Below are positions 31,020-39,530 of a stretch of DNA of 64,000 nt, piece after piece. The notes under the pieces are model-generated. The model did not search any database and was not told the origin of the DNA. It saw only the letters and a program-made list of their open reading frames with translations. The stretch's first letter is position 1, and every line of letters starts with the position of its first letter. Made by a program: the position numbers and the translations under genes. Source of the stretch: Alistipes finegoldii DSM 17242 (GTDB lineage: Bacteria > Bacteroidota > Bacteroidia > Bacteroidales > Rikenellaceae); NCBI RefSeq assembly GCF_000265365.1, contig NC_018011.1, positions 3,303,501 through 3,367,500 of the forward strand. The letters run 5' to 3'.

Positions 31020-31059
31020 CCCGAAATCACAAACGAAAGAATCGGATAAAATCTTATAT

Positions 31060-33681
31060 ATGGAATCGAATAAAATTCGCCGCGCCTTTCTCGACTTCTT
31101 CGAGAGCAAGGGCCATGTGATCGTGCCTTCGGCGCCGATGGTCGTGAAGGGCGACCCCACGCTGATGTTCACCAATGCGGGCATGAACCAGTTCAAGGAC
31201 ATCTTTCTGGGCAACGCGCCCCGCAAATATCCGCGTGCGGCCGATACCCAGAAGTGCCTGCGCGTGTCGGGCAAGCACAACGACCTCGAAGAGGTGGGCC
31301 ACGACACCTATCACCACACGATGTTCGAGATGCTGGGCAACTGGTCTTACGGCGACTACTTCAAGAAGGAGGCGATCGAGTGGGCGTGGGAGCTGCTGGG
31401 CGGCGTCTACAAACTGCCGGCCGACCGCATGTACGCCACGGTTTTCGAAGGCTCGGAGGAGGACGGCGTGCCCTTCGATCAGGAGGCTTACGACTACTGG
31501 AAGCAATTCCTGCCCGAAGACCACATCATCCGCGGCAACAAGCACGACAACTTCTGGGAGATGGGCGAGACGGGTCCCTGCGGTCCCTGCTCGGAGATTC
31601 ATTTCGACCTGCGCGACGAGGCGGAGATCGCCGCCAAGCCGGGCCGCGAGATGGTCAATGCGGGCCATCCGCAGGTGATCGAGATCTGGAACCTCGTCTT
31701 CATGCAGTTCAACCGCAAGGCCAACGGCTCGCTGGAGCCGCTGCCGGCCCGCAACGTCGATACGGGCATGGGCTTCGAGCGTCTGTGCATGATTCTGCAG
31801 GGCAAGAAGTCCAATTACGACACCGATGTCTTCCAGCCTACGATCCAGCGTATTTCGCAGCTGTCGGGCAAGGTTTACGGCGCCGACGCCAAGTGCGACG
31901 TGGCGATGCGCGTCATCGCCGACCACCTGCGCGCCATCGCCTTTTCGATCGCCGACGGCCAGCTGCCGTCGAACGTCAAGGCCGGTTACGTCATCCGCCG
32001 CATCCTGCGCCGCGCCGTGCGTTACGGCTATACCTACCTCGGCTTTACGGAGCCGACGATCTGCAAGCTCGTTCCCGGACTGGTGGAGCAGATGGGGGAG
32101 CAGTTCCCCGAACTGAAGGCCCAGCAGTCGCTGATCGAAAAGGTGATCGAGGAGGAGGAGGCTTCGTTCCTGCGTACGCTGGCCACGGGCATCAACCTGC
32201 TGGACGGCGTGATCGAAAAGACCAAGGGCGAGGGCCGGGAGCTGATTTCGGGCAAGGACGCCTTCGAACTCTACGATACGTTCGGCTTCCCGATCGACCT
32301 GACGGAGCTGATCGCCCGCGAGCAGGGCGTCGGCGTGGACCTCGCGGCCTTCGAAACCGAACTGCAGGCCCAGAAGGAGCGTTCGCGCAACGCTGCGGCC
32401 GTCGATACCGACGACTGGGTGGAGCTGTTCCCCATCAGGGAGAGCCTCTTCACGGGGTACGATACGCTGACCGAGCAGGTCCGGATCGCCCGCTACCGCC
32501 GCGTGACCTCCAAAGGCAAGACCTCTTACCAGCTGGTCTTCGACCGCACGCCGTTCTACGGCAATTCGGGCGGTCAGATCGGCGACATCGGCTATATCGA
32601 GAACGCCGACGAGCGCATCGCGGTCGTGGCCACCGAGAAGGAAAACGGACTGATTATCCATATCGTCAGGGAGCTGCCCGAAAATCCCGCGGCCGGGTTC
32701 ACGGCCGTCGTGGACGCCGCGAAGCGTCAGTCCGCGGCCAACAACCATACGGCCACGCACCTCATGCACGAGGCGCTGCGCAAGGTCCTCGGACAGCATG
32801 TCGAGCAGAAAGGTTCGATGGTGACGCCCGAAATCCTGCGTTTCGACTTCTCTCATTTCCAGAAAATGACCCCGCAGGAGCTGCGCGAGGTCGAGATGCT
32901 TGTAAACCGCGCCGTGCGGGCCAACTATCCGCTCGAAGAGAACCGCGAAGCCACCAAGGAGGAGGCTGAGAAATGCGGTGCGATGATGCTCTTCGGCGAG
33001 AAGTACGGCGACAAGGTGCGCATGGTCCGCTTCGGCTCGTCGGTCGAGTTGTGCGGCGGTACGCATACCAGCGCCACGGGCAACATCGGCTTCTTCAAGA
33101 TCCTGAACGAAAGCGCCATTTCGGCCGGCGTGCGCCGTATCGAGGCCGTGACGGGCGAGCGCGCCGAGCAGATCATCTATGCCGCCGAGGATACGATGCG
33201 CGACATCAGCGACTATCTGCATAACCCGCAGGTGCTGCAGGCCGTCAAGAAGATGTTCGAAAGCAACGAAGCGCTGTCGAAGGAGGTCGAGACCATGCGC
33301 CGCGAGCAGGTTGCGCAGTGGGCCGATAAGATCATCGCCTCGACGCCCGAACGCCGCGGCGTGCAGCTGATCGCCACGCAGACCGACCGTACGCCCGAAT
33401 TCGTCAAGGATCTGGCCTATTGTCTGCGTGCGCGTGCTCCGAAACTGGTGCTCGTGCAGGGTTCGGTCAACGACGGCAAGCCGATGCTGACGGTGATGCT
33501 CGGCGAAGAGATCACGGCGCAGGGCGTAAATGCCGGAGCCGTGGTGCGCGAAGCTGCGAAACTGATGCAGGGCGGCGGCGGCGGTCAGGCGTTCTTCGCC
33601 ACGGCCGGCGGCAAGAACCCCGACGGGTTGCAGGCGGCCATCGACAAGGCCGTGGAGCTGATAATGGCGCAGCTGCATTAG
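31060..33681 (+). CDS. alaS: Alanyl-tRNA synthetase
   Basis: An 873-residue class II synthetase charging tRNA-Ala. N-terminal aminoacylation domain: RRAFLDFFESKGHVIVPSAP, LMFTNAGMNQFKDIFLG, ETGPCGPCSEIHFDL and NVDTGMGFERL. Editing domain: NNHTATHLMHEALRKVLG with the HxxxH zinc pair and ELCGGTHTSATGNIG with the Cys/His ligands. C-terminal Gly-rich end (MQGGGGGQAFFATAGG). Length and domains are normal and, unlike several neighbours, no insert is present. Confidence 0.98.
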   Translation: MESNKIRRAFLDFFESKGHVIVPSAPMVVKGDPTLMFTNAGMNQFKDIFLGNAPRKYPRAADTQKCLRVSGKHNDLEEVGHDTYHHTMFEMLGNWSYGDYFKKEAIEWAWELLGGVYKLPADRMYATVFEGSEEDGVPFDQEAYDYWKQFLPEDHIIRGNKHDNFWEMGETGPCGPCSEIHFDLRDEAEIAAKPGREMVNAGHPQVIEIWNLVFMQFNRKANGSLEPLPARNVDTGMGFERLCMILQGKKSNYDTDVFQPTIQRISQLSGKVYGADAKCDVAMRVIADHLRAIAFSIADGQLPSNVKAGYVIRRILRRAVRYGYTYLGFTEPTICKLVPGLVEQMGEQFPELKAQQSLIEKVIEEEEASFLRTLATGINLLDGVIEKTKGEGRELISGKDAFELYDTFGFPIDLTELIAREQGVGVDLAAFETELQAQKERSRNAAAVDTDDWVELFPIRESLFTGYDTLTEQVRIARYRRVTSKGKTSYQLVFDRTPFYGNSGGQIGDIGYIENADERIAVVATEKENGLIIHIVRELPENPAAGFTAVVDAAKRQSAANNHTATHLMHEALRKVLGQHVEQKGSMVTPEILRFDFSHFQKMTPQELREVEMLVNRAVRANYPLEENREATKEEAEKCGAMMLFGEKYGDKVRMVRFGSSVELCGGTHTSATGNIGFFKILNESAISAGVRRIEAVTGERAEQIIYAAEDTMRDISDYLHNPQVLQAVKKMFESNEALSKEVETMRREQVAQWADKIIASTPERRGVQLIATQTDRTPEFVKDLAYCLRARAPKLVLVQGSVNDGKPMLTVMLGEEITAQGVNAGAVVREAAKLMQGGGGGQAFFATAGGKNPDGLQAAIDKAVELIMAQLH

Positions 33682-33938
33682 GCCGTCCGATTCCGGCGGC
33701 GAACCGCCTTTTGGCAAGTTGCCGGCTGATGAATTTGCGGCGGGGCGGTTGTGATTTTCCGGCGATAATTTCCGGCGGCGAATTCCCGGTCGCAATGTCT
33801 GGCGGCGGTTCCGACACGGTTCCCGATCGCGCTGCGGCGGAAATTTGCCGGGTGGGGAATCGGCGGTGCGCAGGCCAAACGGTGCGACGGCATGGGCCGG
33901 AGCGAAACAGATGAGATAATTACTAAAAACAAACGATT
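33682..33938. other. Repeat-like spacer between alaS and gpmI
   Basis: A 257-bp gap containing several CGGCGGCGA / TTCCGGCGGCGAA-type words (near 33690, 33770 and 33800). No gene or terminator with a T-run is seen. Confidence 0.5.
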
Positions 33939-35465
33939 ATGAATAACAAGGTATTATTGATGATCCTCGACGGCTGGGGCAACGGCCATCACGACAAGGC
34001 CGATGTGATTTCGACCGTGCATCCCGAATATATCTCGGCCATGACGGAGAAATATCCCCACGCCCAGCTGCGCACCGACGGCGAGAACGTCGGCCTGCCC
34101 GAAGGACAGATGGGCAACTCGGAGGTCGGACACCTCAATATCGGCGCCGGCCGCGTGGTTTATCAGGATCTCGTGAAGATCAACCGCGCCTGCCGCGACA
34201 ACTCGATCATGGAGAATCCTGAGGTGAAGGCAGCGTTCGAATACGCCAAAAAGAACGGTGTGAACATGCACTTCATGGGGCTGGTGTCGGACGGCGGCGT
34301 ACACTCGTCGCTGGAGCACCTCTTCAAGTTGTGCGACATTTCGGCGGCCTACGGCCTCGACAATACCTACGTGCATTGCTTTATGGACGGCCGCGACACC
34401 GACCCGCGCAGCGGCAAGGGTTTCGTCGCCGACCTCGAAAAGCACCTCGCCGCCACGACGGGCAGGATCGCTACGGTGATCGGCCGTTATTACGCCATGG
34501 ACCGCGACAAGCGCTGGGAGCGTGTGAAGATCGCATACGACGCGCTGGTCAACGGCATCGGCGAACGTTCGTCGGACATGGTCGAAGCCGTCCAGAAGTC
34601 CTATGACGAGGGCGTGACGGACGAGTTCATCAAGCCTTTCGTGCGCATCGACGAGAACGGACAGCCCGTCGGCATGATCCGCCCGAACGACGTGGTGATC
34701 TTTTTCAACTACCGCAACGACCGCGCCAAGGAGCTGACCGTCGTGCTGACGCAGGAGGACATGCCGGCCGAAGGGATGCACACCATGCCGCTCTACTACT
34801 GCTGCATGACGCCCTATGACGCCAAGTTCACGGGCCTGCACATCCTCTTCGACAAGGAGAACGTACCCAACACCATCGGCGAGTACGTCTCGAAGCTGGG
34901 CCTGCGGCAGCTGCGCATCGCCGAGACCGAGAAATACGCCCACGTCACGTTCTTCCTGAACGGCGGCCGCGAAGCGGAGTTCGAAGGCGAAGAGCGTATC
35001 CTCGTGGCGTCGCCCAAGGTCGCCACGTACGACCTCCAGCCCGAAATGAGCGCTCCGGAAGTGGCTGACAAGCTGGCCGCCGCGCTCGGTGAGCGGAAGT
35101 TCGACTTCATCTGCCTGAACTTCGCCAACGGCGACATGGTGGGCCATACGGGCGTTTACGAGGCCATCGTCAAAGCGGTGAAGGCCGTAGACGGATGCGT
35201 CGCCAAGGTCGTCGAAGCGGCCAAGGCCAACGGTTACGAGGTCGTGATGATCGCCGACCACGGCAATGCCGACAACGCCGTCAATGCCGACGGTACGCCC
35301 AATACGGCGCACTCGCTCAATCCGGTGCCCATCGTGGTCGTTTCGGACCGCGTGAAGTCGGTGCACGACGGCATCTTGGCCGACGTGGCTCCCACGGTGC
35401 TCCGCCTGATGGGCCTCGAACAGCCTGCCGAAATGACCGGCAAGGCGCTCGTGGAGCTGAAATAG
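33939..35465 (+). CDS. gpmI: 2,3-bisphosphoglycerate-independent phosphoglycerate mutase
   Basis: A 508-residue glycolytic enzyme interconverting 3- and 2-phosphoglycerate with Mn2+. Visible: first metal site VLLMILDGWG, the catalytic serine in GQMGNSEVGHLNIGAGR, the substrate region MGLVSDGGVHSS and FMDGRDTDPRSG, and the second metal set in FANGDMVGHTG and VMIADHGNADNAV. Length is standard. A terminator lies 16 bp after the stop. Confidence 0.98.
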   Translation: MNNKVLLMILDGWGNGHHDKADVISTVHPEYISAMTEKYPHAQLRTDGENVGLPEGQMGNSEVGHLNIGAGRVVYQDLVKINRACRDNSIMENPEVKAAFEYAKKNGVNMHFMGLVSDGGVHSSLEHLFKLCDISAAYGLDNTYVHCFMDGRDTDPRSGKGFVADLEKHLAATTGRIATVIGRYYAMDRDKRWERVKIAYDALVNGIGERSSDMVEAVQKSYDEGVTDEFIKPFVRIDENGQPVGMIRPNDVVIFFNYRNDRAKELTVVLTQEDMPAEGMHTMPLYYCCMTPYDAKFTGLHILFDKENVPNTIGEYVSKLGLRQLRIAETEKYAHVTFFLNGGREAEFEGEERILVASPKVATYDLQPEMSAPEVADKLAAALGERKFDFICLNFANGDMVGHTGVYEAIVKAVKAVDGCVAKVVEAAKANGYEVVMIADHGNADNAVNADGTPNTAHSLNPVPIVVVSDRVKSVHDGILADVAPTVLRLMGLEQPAEMTGKALVELK

Positions 35466-35481
35466 CCCGCTTGCTGACACA

Positions 35482-35513
35482 AAAAATCCCGCACCGTAAA
35501 GTGCGGGATTTTT
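35482..35513 (+). terminator. Terminator after gpmI
   Basis: Thirteen-bp stem AAAAATCCCGCAC / GTGCGGGATTTTT (35482-35494 and 35501-35513), loop CGTAAA. The A/T ends make it usable on both strands. Confidence 0.92.
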
Positions 35514-35576
35514 GTTTCGGGGCGGAATCCGGTTCCGGGTGCGGAACGGTTTCCGGCCGGATGCTTCGCGCTGCTC

Positions 35577-36029
35577 TTAGTCGAGCTCCTCCTTGAACTT
35601 CTCGATCCGGCCGGGTAGGAGACGCAGGGCGTGCGCCATCTGGTATTCGGTATTCGTCCGGTTGTTTGTGATGAATTCCATGGCGACCTTGAAGCAGTTG
35701 TCCTCTCCGTCTCGCTCCGCCGAACACTTGCAAACGAATTTGTCCCGGTTCTGATCGTTGGAAATCGCCAGCAGTTTGTCATAAGGGACGTCGGCAGTGA
35801 AATTCGCCGATACCTCCACGTAGGCGTAATCCATGTCCGCCACTTCTTTTATGATGGCGTAGTAGTTGATTCCCTGTACTTTGAACAGAATGTCCCTGTC
35901 TTCGTCGAACGTCGGGACATAGCCTTCGCGCTTCAGAAAAGCGAAGATATCCTCCCGGACGCTCTGCTGGGCGAAGAGCGCGGAAACCGTGCCGAAAATC
36001 AGGAGCAGGGTGAGCGTAAATTTCTTCAT
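35577..36029 (-). CDS. Small secreted protein, YbjN-like
   Basis: A 150-residue protein with a signal peptide (MKKFTLTLLLIFGTVSALFAQ). The mature part reads as alternating helix and strand: REDIFAFLKREGYVPTFDED, then DILFKVQGINYYAIIKEVAD and a Val/Glu-rich strand, then a helix near ITNNRTNTEYQMAHALRLL. This resembles YbjN-type folds (small alpha/beta domains that bind protein partners), but the similarity is judged by pattern only. A TATCTTTG box lies about 32 bp upstream. No adjacent co-transcribed gene. Confidence 0.65.
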   Translation of the reverse strand: MKKFTLTLLLIFGTVSALFAQQSVREDIFAFLKREGYVPTFDEDRDILFKVQGINYYAIIKEVADMDYAYVEVSANFTADVPYDKLLAISNDQNRDKFVCKCSAERDGEDNCFKVAMEFITNNRTNTEYQMAHALRLLPGRIEKFKEELD

Positions 36030-36264
36030 GCCGATTCTTTTTTTTGGGTTTTGCAATAGTCAAAGATAATGAATTCCTGCGCATGGTGGAGCGGAACCGG
36101 ACGAAATTTGTGCGGGTGTGGGTTCCTCCGAACAACGTCTGCTGTTTCGGCAATCGTACCGCTTTCTGCAGAAGCTTCGCGCCGCGGACCTCCGGGGCTG
36201 CCTTGGGTGATGGCGCGGACCGGAAGTTTTTCGTCTGCGGCGATCGCTGCTGCGCATGACGGAG

Positions 36265-37038
36265 TCAGTAGAGTTCGATGAATTCGTACGTATTGCCTAC
36301 GGCGGCGAGGTAGCGCAGGAACTCGCTGCGGGAGACGACCACCGTGGCGCGGTTGTCGTTGGGGTGGAACGAATAGGCCGGGAATCTCTCCAGATTCCGG
36401 TCCAGAAACAGGTGTACGTGGCGCTCCGGGTCGTTGATCAGCCCGAAGGGCGACACCGAGCCGGGACGCAGTCCGAGCCAGCGCTCCATGCGCTGTTCCG
36501 ACGCGAACGAGAGCTTGCCCTGCCGCAGGCGGCGTTCGAGGTCGTGGATGGCGAGGTTCTGCTCGCAGTCGAACGCCACGAGGTAGTGGCGGTTGCCCTT
36601 GTGGTTGCGGAAAAAAAGGTTCTTGCAGTGCTTCGAGCCGTCGTCGCGCCAGTATCGGCGTGCGATTTCGATGGTCGGGGCTTCGGGGTGTTCGTACCAC
36701 GTGTAGGCGATGCCGTGGCTGTCGAGCCAGTCGAAGACTTTTTGGCGTCGGTCGGTCGTGGGGACCGTGGCTGTTGAAGTGCCTGCTTCCGCAGTTGTTG
36801 TCGGTCCTGACGTTGTCCCCGATGTGCTCGCGGTCTTGCCGGATTCTCGCGCAATTGTATACGTTTCTGCCGATTCTCTCGTCTCCGCCGCATCCGATTC
36901 CGTTCTCCTCTGTGCTGTTGTTATTGTGGCCGGCTCCGTTGCCGGTTTCTGTGCCGGTGTTGCCGCATCCGATTCCGCGGCGGTTCCGGGGAGAGCCGTT
37001 TTCGTCTTTTCCGTCGTCATGGCATCAGTCGTTGCCAT
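36265..37038 (-). CDS. YbaK/ProX-type aminoacyl-tRNA deacylase with long N-terminal extension
   Basis: A 257-residue protein. Residues 96-257 match the YbaK/PrdX family that clears mischarged Ala- or Cys-tRNA-Pro: QKVFDWLDSHGIAYTWYEHP, the conserved lysine block SKHCKNLFFRNHKGNRHYLV and GSVSPFGLINDPERHVHLFL. This part alone has the usual length of about 165. Residues 1-95 are Thr/Ala/Ser/Glu-rich low-complexity sequence. The start is uncertain: ATG 37038 overlaps the upstream dehydrogenase gene by 14 bp, ATG 37020 leaves a four-base gap. Last gene of a TatD-TcdA-dehydrogenase-YbaK set. Confidence 0.85.
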   Translation of the reverse strand: MATTDAMTTEKTKTALPGTAAESDAATPAQKPATEPATITTAQRRTESDAAETRESAETYTIARESGKTASTSGTTSGPTTTAEAGTSTATVPTTDRRQKVFDWLDSHGIAYTWYEHPEAPTIEIARRYWRDDGSKHCKNLFFRNHKGNRHYLVAFDCEQNLAIHDLERRLRQGKLSFASEQRMERWLGLRPGSVSPFGLINDPERHVHLFLDRNLERFPAYSFHPNDNRATVVVSRSEFLRYLAAVGNTYEFIELY

Positions 37039-37966
37039 AAAATGTTTTGATATTCTCCTCGACGCATCCTACCAGCACGTCCACGGCTTCGCGGGGCGAC
37101 CATGCGTTGTGGGGCGAGAGCAGCAGGCGGTCGGGTTCGCGGATGCCGAGCAGCGGACTGTCGGCGGCGAAGGGTTCGCGCGAGAAGACGTCGAGGGCCG
37201 CGCCGGCGATCGAACCCCGGTCGAGCGCTTCGGCCAGCGCCGCTTCATCGACGATGCCGCCGCGGGCGACGTTTATGAGGAGGGCCGAGCGTTTCATGAC
37301 CGACAATTCCGGCGCGCCGATCAGTCCGCGGGTGCGGTCGTTCAGCGGGGCGTGGATCGAGACGATGTCGGAACGGCCCAGCAGTTCGGTGAGCGGAAGC
37401 GCGGGGTAAGGCTCTTCGCGCACGACGCCCGACGTCGAGGTGTAGCATACTTCGCAGCCGAATGCCGCCGCCAGCCGCGCCACCTCGCGGCCGATGGCGC
37501 CGAGTCCGACGATGCCCCATTTCGAGCCGTAGAGCTGGTGGGTGGGCAGTGCGAAATGGAACTGCTGTCCGGCGGCGGAGTAGGCGCCGCTCTTGACGTA
37601 ACGGTCGTAATAGACGATGTTGCGACGCAGTGCGATGGCCGCTCCGAGGGTGGTTTCGGCCACGGAGTGCGTCGAGTAGCCTGCGGCGTTCTTTACCTCG
37701 ATCCCCAGCTCGGCCGCGGCTTCGAGGTCGATGTTGTTGGTGCCGGTGGCGGCTACGCAGATCAGCCGCAGCCGGGGCAGGGACTGAAGCGTTTCGTGGC
37801 GCAGGACCACCTTGTTGGTGATTATCACGTCGGCTTCGCGGCAGCGGTCGGGAAGCTCTTCCGGCGTCGTGCGGGCGTAACCCTTGTATTCGCCCAAGGC
37901 TTGGAGCCGGCCGAGGTCGGCGCCTCCGAGTGTGTACTCGTCCAGAAATACGATGTTCGGTTTCAT
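37025..37966 (-). CDS. D-2-hydroxyacid dehydrogenase (glycerate dehydrogenase-like)
   Basis: A 313-residue NAD-dependent oxidoreductase. Nucleotide-binding motif WGIVGLGAIGREVARLAAAF, then catalytic Arg in LLINVARGGIVDEAAL, Glu in DVFSREPFAADSPLL and His in LSPHNAWSPREAV, the classic triad. Length is that of hydroxypyruvate/glycerate reductases rather than full-length SerA, as no ACT domain is present. Substrate could be glycerate/hydroxypyruvate or another 2-hydroxyacid. Its stop overlaps the start region of the YbaK-like gene and its start is 14 bp after tcdA. Confidence 0.92.
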   Translation of the reverse strand: MKPNIVFLDEYTLGGADLGRLQALGEYKGYARTTPEELPDRCREADVIITNKVVLRHETLQSLPRLRLICVAATGTNNIDLEAAAELGIEVKNAAGYSTHSVAETTLGAAIALRRNIVYYDRYVKSGAYSAAGQQFHFALPTHQLYGSKWGIVGLGAIGREVARLAAAFGCEVCYTSTSGVVREEPYPALPLTELLGRSDIVSIHAPLNDRTRGLIGAPELSVMKRSALLINVARGGIVDEAALAEALDRGSIAGAALDVFSREPFAADSPLLGIREPDRLLLSPHNAWSPREAVDVLVGCVEENIKTFYGND

Positions 37967-37980
37967 AAGGATATGCGGTT

Positions 37981-38715
37981 TTAGTTCATTTCTCCGATCA
38001 GGCCTCGGATTACGACCGACGCGCAGCCGATGCCGAACAGCGCGGGGATGTAGGATATGGTGCCGACGTTCGACTTCTTGTTCTGCTCCTCGCAGAGGAT
38101 CAGCGCCCCTTCGCGCATCGGTTCGGGCGAGTAGACGGCCCTGAAACCGCTGCGGACGCCGATTTTGTGGAGCCGCTTGCGCAGCATGTGGGCCAGCGGA
38201 CAGTGGTGGGTCTTGGAGATGTCGGCGATCTCCATCTTCGTCGGGTCGGTCTTGGCCCCTGCGCCCATCGAGCTGACCAGCGGCAGCGAACGGTCCAAAG
38301 CACCCTTTATCAGCGCCAGTTTGGGCGAGAGGGTGTCGATGGCGTCCACTGCGTAGTCGTATTTCGCGGCGTCGAGCAGCAGGTCGGTCTCCTCGTCCTT
38401 GATATAGCGGCTGACCACCGTGAGTTCTATCTCCGGGTTGATGTCGCGCAGGCGTTCGGCCAGAATCTCGGCTTTCTGGCGGCCGACGGTCGAGTGGAGG
38501 GCGACCAGCTGGCGGTTGATGTTGCTCGGCGCCACGGCGTCGGCATCGGCGATGGTCATGCGGCCCACGCCGGCCCGGACGATCATCTCGGCGGCATAGG
38601 CGCCCACGCCGCCCAGCCCGACGACCAGTACGTGGGCCTTTCGGAGCAGGTCGAGTTTCTCTTTGCCGAGCAGCAACTCGGTGCGTTCAAGCCAATTATC
38701 CGTATTCATTTTCAA
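37981..38715 (-). CDS. tcdA: tRNA threonylcarbamoyladenosine dehydratase (TcdA/CsdL)
   Basis: A 244-residue ThiF/E1-like ATPase that cyclises the t6A base at position 37 of ANN-decoding tRNAs. Motifs: ERTELLLGKEKLDLLRKAHV, nucleotide-binding GLGGVGAYAAEMIVRAGVG, IADADAVAPSNINRQLVALH (Asp and Arg contacting ATP) and DAIDTLSPKLALI. Length fits the family. The start could also be the Met two residues in. It lies 14 bp after the TatD gene and 14 bp before the dehydrogenase gene, forming a tight set. Confidence 0.93.
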   Translation of the reverse strand: MKMNTDNWLERTELLLGKEKLDLLRKAHVLVVGLGGVGAYAAEMIVRAGVGRMTIADADAVAPSNINRQLVALHSTVGRQKAEILAERLRDINPEIELTVVSRYIKDEETDLLLDAAKYDYAVDAIDTLSPKLALIKGALDRSLPLVSSMGAGAKTDPTKMEIADISKTHHCPLAHMLRKRLHKIGVRSGFRAVYSPEPMREGALILCEEQNKKSNVGTISYIPALFGIGCASVVIRGLIGEMN

Positions 38716-38729
38716 TTGCTGTGTTCGTT

Positions 38730-39365
38730 TTATCGGGCCGGGAGCGGCGGCGTTCCGGCCGCCTTGTCCTGCCCTTGCGGCCCGGTCGTAAATATCCGTC
38801 CGTAGTTTTCCAGCGTCGCCCGTTGCAGTTCCTCCGGCGTGACGCCTTTTACTTTCGCGGCGCGCGCGTAGATTTCCTCGATCGGGACGTCGCTGTCGTC
38901 GGTTTCGAGAAAAAGCTGCGAGAGGGGCGTTTCGCGCAGGGATTCCAGCGTTTTGGGCGATGCGAAGGCACGCAGGCCGAACGAGAGGTAATAACCTTTT
39001 CCGACGGCCCGGCGGGCCTGTTCGGGCGATCCGATGAAGCCGTGGAAGATCGCTGCGCGGGGCCGGCAGGCGTCCAGTTCGCGCATGACCGGCTCGAAAG
39101 CCCTGACGCAGTGCAGAACCACGGGCAGCCGCCGTTCGCGCGCCAGCGCGAGCTGCGCCCTGAACGCCGCCAACTGTGTTTCACGGTCGGCGCCATGCAC
39201 GAAATCGAGTCCCGTTTCGCCGACGGCCTGCACGTCGCCGAGCAACGGCACGATCGTGCTAACGTCTTCTTTGTCAGCATTCCACGGATGAATTCCGGCT
39301 GTCCGCAGTTCGATGCCGCGGCCGGTCGGGCGGTGGGTGTGTATGTTGACGAATCGATCGGTCAT
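38730..39365 (-). CDS. TatD-family metal-dependent hydrolase
   Basis: A 211-residue amidohydrolase-fold protein. The metal-site patterns are FVNIHTHRPT (HxH), AVGETGLDFVHGADRETQLA (bridging Glu), PVVLHCVRAFEPVM and FHGFIGSPEQ, with LETDDSDVPI near the C-terminus. It is about 45 residues shorter than most TatD DNases, as in a Bacteroidota subgroup. The start at 39365 is supported by a TACATTTG box ending five bases upstream; the longer frame to 39416 would run through it. It is first in the set with tcdA, dehydrogenase and YbaK genes. Confidence 0.9.
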   Translation of the reverse strand: MTDRFVNIHTHRPTGRGIELRTAGIHPWNADKEDVSTIVPLLGDVQAVGETGLDFVHGADRETQLAAFRAQLALARERRLPVVLHCVRAFEPVMRELDACRPRAAIFHGFIGSPEQARRAVGKGYYLSFGLRAFASPKTLESLRETPLSQLFLETDDSDVPIEEIYARAAKVKGVTPEELQRATLENYGRIFTTGPQGQDKAAGTPPLPAR

Positions 39366-39530
39366 CGCGACAAATGTACGAATTTTAAGTAAATTAAAAA
39401 ATAATAGATATTGCATACCGGATTCTCGGAAAAAATTCGTATTTTCGCACGCGAATTATGGCTGTTAGCACACTAACAACGCACGACGAACCCAAAATAT
39501 ATCCAAACATAACAATCAAAATCTTTAACC

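Noticed and set aside
31054..33795. A 913-codon open frame on the minus strand opposite alaS
   Set aside because: It is antisense to a complete, well-conserved synthetase and its His/Arg/Leu-rich translation is typical of a shadow frame in GC-rich DNA.
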